A DNA stretch of 64,000 bases, taken from positions 27,776,245 through 27,840,244 of the forward strand of contig OX637289.1 in assembly GCA_951799445.1 (NCBI GenBank), given 5' to 3'. Below the pieces are notes generated by a model. The model ran no database searches. It was not told the origin of the DNA and was given only the letters and a program-made list of their open reading frames with translations. Positions 59,001 to 64,000 of this stretch are shown here, in pieces (positions within the stretch are counted from its first letter, which is position 1; every line of letters begins with the position of its first letter). The position numbers and the translations under genes were made by a program. Source of the stretch: Pseudisothecium myosuroides (taxonomy: Eukaryota > Streptophyta > Bryopsida > Hypnales > Lembophyllaceae).

Positions 59001-59636
59001 TGTTAAGTACGTTATCAGGGACAGATCCCGCCCTGTGTTCCCATTCCCTTGGACCAGGTAAAGTGAGCCCTATAGAGTGCATTTTTATTTAATTCATGGT
59101 GAAAGAACTAATTTTGACCAAGATTACTGTTTTACTGGTTACCCTGGATTTGGTAGATATTTTGATTTCATCTTGGTCAACACAATGTCAAGAAGAGTAT
59201 AAACTTCCACTTTAACGGAATAGAAATAGTATTCTCTCTCCTGTGTCAAGACAAAGCAGGGAGCCACAGGGCATCTGGGCCAGGATCGCGGGTTCAGAAA
59301 CCCGGCCCAGACCCACCAGGTCCGGGATCACCCTTGGCTGCGGCTCTTCGGGGATCTCAAATAGAAGTTGCACGGCCAAGCTTAATGAATCCAAGTTTAT
59401 GAAGTTTAAATTTTCTGCAGGTCCGGATTGTGTGAAAATCCCGAAGTGTTGATGCTTCTGAGTTGCATCTTCAGAAAGGCATCTCCATGACTATATAGAA
59501 CTAAATTCGGATGCCGGACTCGAGGTTATTTACAGTAGCTAGAAGATTGAATAGATAATTCGGTTTTGGTTGTGTACGTGCTGTATGGATTGTTGAGAGA
59601 TTAGAGCGCAGTGGATGATGCGAGGTTTGGAATCGT
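56017..59636. other. Long gene-free stretch upstream of the lipoxygenase gene
   Basis: No gene, RNA or terminal repeat was recognised. Composition becomes less AT-rich from about 57.5 kb, and a GC-rich patch lies at 59,265-59,350. The last kilobase presumably holds the lipoxygenase promoter. Confidence 0.4.
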
Positions 59637-59643
59637 TATATAT
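59637..59643 (+). promoter_or_regulatory. Possible TATA box of the lipoxygenase gene
   Basis: TATATAT lies 151 bases before the ATG at 59,788, which would give a leader of about 120 bases. Sequence and distance are plausible; the transcript start is unknown. Confidence 0.35.
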
Positions 59644-59787
59644 GCGAGAAAGAGCACGTACGTAGTATCTGAAATTTTATTAGAGAAGAAGGAGAAGACT
59701 GAAAGCTGGAGATTGTTGTCGTGACTGATAATTTATTGGCCGCGTTGGAACGAATTCCTCAAGTACGTATTCAAAGAGATTCAAGAG

Positions 59788-62700
59788 ATGGAACGATGTA
59801 TTACAGGAGTGACGGGATGGCAGCAGCCGCTGTGCATGACATTGAAGATGAATCCGTTCACCAAAGCTGCTCCAGCGGCTGCAGTTGAATTGCGACAATT
59901 TCACCGGAACTATGGAGGCGCTCTTCATGAGCATATGCCAAGGCAGAGAATGGCAGGAGCGCTTCTCGTCAAATGTGAATCAAGTCACAAGAATAGGAGG
60001 AGTCAGCGAAGGTCTAGCAGGTCCTTGAACCAGGCGACATCGGCGTCTAGAACACGATTGGCTCCCGTTCAAACGGAATTTGAGTTAATCAATGATCTTT
60101 GTGCAGGTCAGGGGATTAGCGATGTGCTTCTGGAGTTGCAGAAGCAGAAATCCCATTTGCAAGTGCTGAAGGTTTCTATCGAGTTGTGTAAGAAGGAGTA
60201 TTTTGTGGTGCCGAAGTCGGTGGACGAAAGTGAGTTGAAGTTTTGGGATGAGGAGGACGAGAGACGTGGAAAGAAGGTCCGGTTTCGGCTTGTTAGCGTT
60301 GAGGTTGATCCAGGTGAGTAACTTGCGTGTGAGTATTTTCACCGCAATCTCATGATTGTTGACCAATACTCTGTTGACAATCTAATTAGAAGTTTATCGT
60401 TTCCTTTTTCATTTGTGATGTGTGAAAGCTATAGTCCTCACAATCGTGAGAGCGTCACAGTGACAGGGAGACCGAAGCAGAGTGCCGAAGTGGCGATAGA
60501 GAAGTGGACGGAGGCGGATCCCGAAAATCACAGCCCGTCCTCGAATGTAACGAAATTTGATGTCAACTTGAAGGTGGAGAAGGATTTTGGAACTCCAGGT
60601 GCGCTGATTTTGAAGAATTTTCACAGAGACGAGTTCTTTCTCAAGGGCGTCTCTGTCGAGCTTCCGGACGAGTCTACGGTTCATTTTCCGTGCAACTCGT
60701 GCGTGTACAACGCTGACCAGTATGCTGACGACCGCGTGTTCTTCAGCAATAAGGTAGCCTTTCAACGCACCTTTTCTGTTCGAAAGTCCAGGAGCATTAG
60801 AAGGGTAAACAAACAATGAACGAGCACACGGACATAACGTTCATTCTGAAATAAGTCGTTGATCTCACCAGTCAAGCTCTAAAGAACGGAATCACAGCCT
60901 ACAATCAATGTTTCGTGGCAATGGTCTGGATATGTTCATACAAATTTCTGTACTAGCACATCAATTACTGTAGACTGCTTGGAGTTCATAGTTGAGAGAA
61001 GCGATTTCTTGATAGTTTTCAGTAGCAAATGCAATCCCTTGAATTGATTTGAAATTTAACAAAAATTGAAGTATTTCGAAGCAGTTCGCCTCCAAATCCG
61101 CTGCAGTAACATCGAGTGGTTACGAATAGAAAGAGTTAAGATGCAAACAGAGAGTACTGCATCACCGTTTATTGCTTTGAAATAATCCCGGAGGGTTATC
61201 ATTCTCATCGATGTACAAATAAGAATCATCGATTCAATGGTTTTTAATGGTTGCTGGTCGATTCTTGCGCAGGTGTACCTACCACAGGAAACCCCAGTCG
61301 GCTTGAAGGGATTGCGTGAGCAAGAGCTAATCAATATGCGTGGCAAAGGGTCGGGGTTGCGGAAGGAAGGAGACCGGATTTACGACTATGATGTATATAA
61401 CGACTTAGGAGACAGTGACCAGCACGAGAGCTTTAAGCGGCCAGTGTTGGGTAGAAATGACAAATTTCCTTACCCCAGACGCATGCGCACTGGACGACCA
61501 CCATCTGAGATTGGTACCTACGACCGACCTTAACCATGAATTGAAGATGTAGTTTATTCCTCACACAATCTTAGAGATGTGTCAACTCTAACCCTGACCT
61601 TCAGCATCCTTCGATCAAATGTTAGACCAAGCCCCCGTTGGTCATTAATTCTAATGTCTTTTCACTTTCGTCTGATACATCGTCTTGTTCCAGATCCGAC
61701 ATCGGAGCACCGTGGTGAAATGTATGCGAAGTTTTACATTCCAAGGGATGAGCGGGTAACGTTGGTGAAGATCCCGGGCTTGGAGCAGGAGGATGCGATT
61801 GAGAAGGCTTCGAGAAAAATGATGCCAGCCCTCTTTGCACTGTACTCTACTCAGGTGGAGTATCAGAGCATGGATCAAGTATTCGACTTGTTTAGGAAAG
61901 GTGTCACTCTGTCTACGGATTCCAAATGTGCGTCGGACCCTGAGCCAGGATGTGAATCGGAGGCAGAAACTGTCACGTTTCGACTTCCAAAAGTTGTTGC
62001 AGGTACATTTGTGTGAAGTTTAGTAACATGATAGCTGTTGCTGGCATAGTGCACTAGTAATTCTTATCAAATCAAATTTTGGATTTGGCATACAGTGTGC
62101 TGATGGTATTTGATGATCAATCACAGCTTGTGAGGATGCTTGGATGCATGATGAGGAATTCGCTCGTCAGGTGCTCGCCGGCATCAATCCAGTTGCAATT
62201 GAGCGTGTGCGTGAGTTCCCCATTCGAAGCACCCTAGACAGCACCACATACGGAAGTCCAGTGTCAGCAATAACAGCGGAGCACATTGAACCATTTCTAG
62301 AAGGGTTAAACGTACAATCGGCAGTTGCTGAACGGAAGCTCTTTATGCTTGACTACCACGATATTTTTCTACCATTTGTGAACAAAATTAACGACTGTCC
62401 AACTTCAAAAGCTTACGCCACTAGAACTTTGTTGTTTACAAGAAAGGACGGCACTATGATTCCGGTTGCCATTGAGCTCAGCCTGCCACCATGCGAAGGG
62501 AATGATCAGCCTGCCATGAATCGTGTAGTCACCCCACCATCCTTGGGCAAAAAGGATTGGATATGGGAGCTTGCAAAAACCCATGTCATGGCGAATGATG
62601 CTGGGTATCACCAACTCATAAGCCACTGGTGAGTATCAATCTTACTTCAAAACAAACTCCAAGAAAAGACAATCTGTTTTGAATGTCCCTGAATCTCTAG

Positions 62701-64000
62701 AATTCCTAAGCAGCACTTTGAATTGTAAGCATTGTTAATTCAGTTGAATACTTGCAAGATTCCTATATATACTGAAGTGCTGTGGGGCTCATAATTGTTG
62801 TAGGTTGCGCTCGCATGCCGCTATGGAGCCTATGATCATTGCGACGCACAGGCAATTGAGCCCACTTCATCCTGTGCACCAAGCCCTTGTGCACCACTTC
62901 AAAGATACGCTGGACATCAATGCCGCAGCACGAAAAGCACTCGTCAACGCTGGTGGCATTATAGAGAAGACCTTCACCCCCCATGAAATCTCCATGCAGA
63001 TGAGTTCCACATGGTACAAGCATAAGTGGCGATTTGATGAACAAGCCTTGCCTATGGATTTGCTCAAAAGGTAATATCTCTCTTTCTATCGCCCATCTTC
63101 ATATCCTGGCCAGATTTTTTTCGAACTTGCAAGTGGCTAACAAAGTTCTGGAATGTGCTTAACAGGGGCATGGCTATCCCAGACGAAAATGCAGAGCACG
63201 GCATTAAGTTGGTGATGGAAGACTATCCGTTCGCTGCAGATGGGCTAGAGCATTGGGGTGCAATCCAATCATGGCTTTCAGACTATGTAGAAGTAATCTA
63301 CAAGGATGATGCCAGTGTTCGCAAGGACGTGGAGCTTCGAAGATGGTGGACCGAAATTCGGACCGTGGGCCATGGCGACAAAAAGGACGATGAAGGGTGG
63401 CCAGTGATGGATTCCAAAAAGTCTTTGATCCATATTTTGAGCATCATCGTGTGGACTGCTTCTTGCCATCACGCAGCAGTAAATTTTGGCCAATACGAGT
63501 ATGCTGGTTTCATGCCTAACCATCCAACGATTACACGTAGACTTATTCCCAGCGAAGCAACACCAGAATTCCTGGAGCTTCAAAAGGATCCTGAGGCCTT
63601 TTTTCTGTCAACGGTCTCCAATGAGACACAAGCAACGGTAATCGCAATCACAACAGAGGCACTATCAACTCATGCAAACCACGAGGAGTATTTGGGTCAA
63701 AGGAATACACCAAATTGGACTAACGATGACAAGGTACTTCTTCCATCAAGCTCTCCTCGATCAAACTTTTGGGAATTACTATTCATTACAAAATCATATA
63801 TGATTCAGTGAATGTATAGTTCTAGAACTTACCAAAAACGCTGGAGCTTGTGCAGATATTGGCAGTATTTAGCAGTTTCCAGAGGAAGATCGGTCAAATT
63901 GAGAAGCTCGTAACGCAAAGGAATCAAGACAAGAGACTAAAGCATCGTAACGGTCCAGCTGAAGTTCCTTACGAGCTCCTACACCCCTCCTCTGAACCAG
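59788..64000 (+). CDS. LOX: Plant-type lipoxygenase, probably plastidial, 3' end outside window
   Basis: Predicted exons are 59788-60313, ~60461-60753, 61273-61513, 61694-62002, 62127-62628, 62804-63070, 63166-63733 and 63856-64000+. Phases agree and introns are GT-AG, giving about 950 residues in the window. Lipoxygenases add O2 to polyunsaturated fatty acids and start oxylipin synthesis. Residues 1-~100 (Arg/Ser/Ala-rich) resemble a plastid transit peptide. A PLAT domain follows to about 273, including DDRVFFSNK. Conserved catalytic-domain blocks are [55 protein letters not shown] and [20 protein letters not shown]. Iron ligands His618, His623, His815 and Asn819 are present by motif; the terminal Ile is off the window. 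ALVNAGG carries Ala at the stereo-determining position usual in S-lipoxygenases. The 9- or 13-specificity cannot be told. The exon 2 acceptor is uncertain (60,461 or 60,467). Confidence 0.92.

Noticed and set aside
59085..59452. Short frames in the GC-rich patch before the lipoxygenase gene
   Set aside because: Opposite-strand frames overlap, show no known motif, and lie in the likely promoter region.
60085..63583. Minus-strand frames across the lipoxygenase gene
   Set aside because: They are shadows of the plus-strand exons, which match the lipoxygenase family in order and phase.

Overview
This window looks like nuclear DNA of a land plant. It is AT-rich and mostly intergenic, and it carries two intron-rich genes with GT-AG introns and plastid-style N-termini, set in a large mass of old DNA transposons and MITEs. 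The gene families (plastid SDR, plant-type lipoxygenase) and small introns fit a plant. A non-seed lineage such as a moss is my guess, but the sequence does not prove it.

Layout. 1-6.1 kb: a CACTA-like terminus at the very edge, a ~120-bp tandem repeat, a TTAA-flanked MITE, two hairpins and a decayed DNA transposase (2.64-6.06 kb). 7.9-10 kb: a field of CAATTG words interrupted by an inverted-repeat element. 11-12.4 kb: an 88-bp perfect palindrome, a second hairpin and an AT-cored MITE. 13.2-16.75 kb: a complete non-autonomous CACTA element with matching 3-bp target duplications, filled with nested elements and short tandem repeats. 16.9-28.1 kb: more TTAA MITEs, a three-level nest at 20.95-22.6 kb, and a foldback element (27.3-28.1 kb).

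Gene 1 (28,886-33,224, +) is an 11-exon gene for a 376-residue short-chain dehydrogenase/reductase with a probable chloroplast transit peptide and all catalytic motifs. 33.2-59.6 kb is gene-poor: a broken Ty3/gypsy reverse transcriptase (minus strand) between inverted arrays of a ~293-bp repeat, and many MITEs. Gene 2 (59,788 to beyond 64,000, +) is a lipoxygenase with PLAT and catalytic domains. Eight exons are visible; only the last few residues, with the C-terminal iron ligand, lie outside the window. The two genes share no obvious pathway; both products are probably plastid enzymes.

The most notable pattern is a set of about twelve non-autonomous elements in at least five size classes (228 to ~940 bp), with ends TTAACCCCTAAAGG... 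and TTAA on both sides. The TTAA target and CCC-starting termini are the hallmark of piggyBac-type transposition, which to my knowledge is little described in land plants. One copy sits inside an arm of another inverted-repeat element. The intact arm shows the pre-insertion sequence with a single TTAA, so the target duplication can be read directly from this window.
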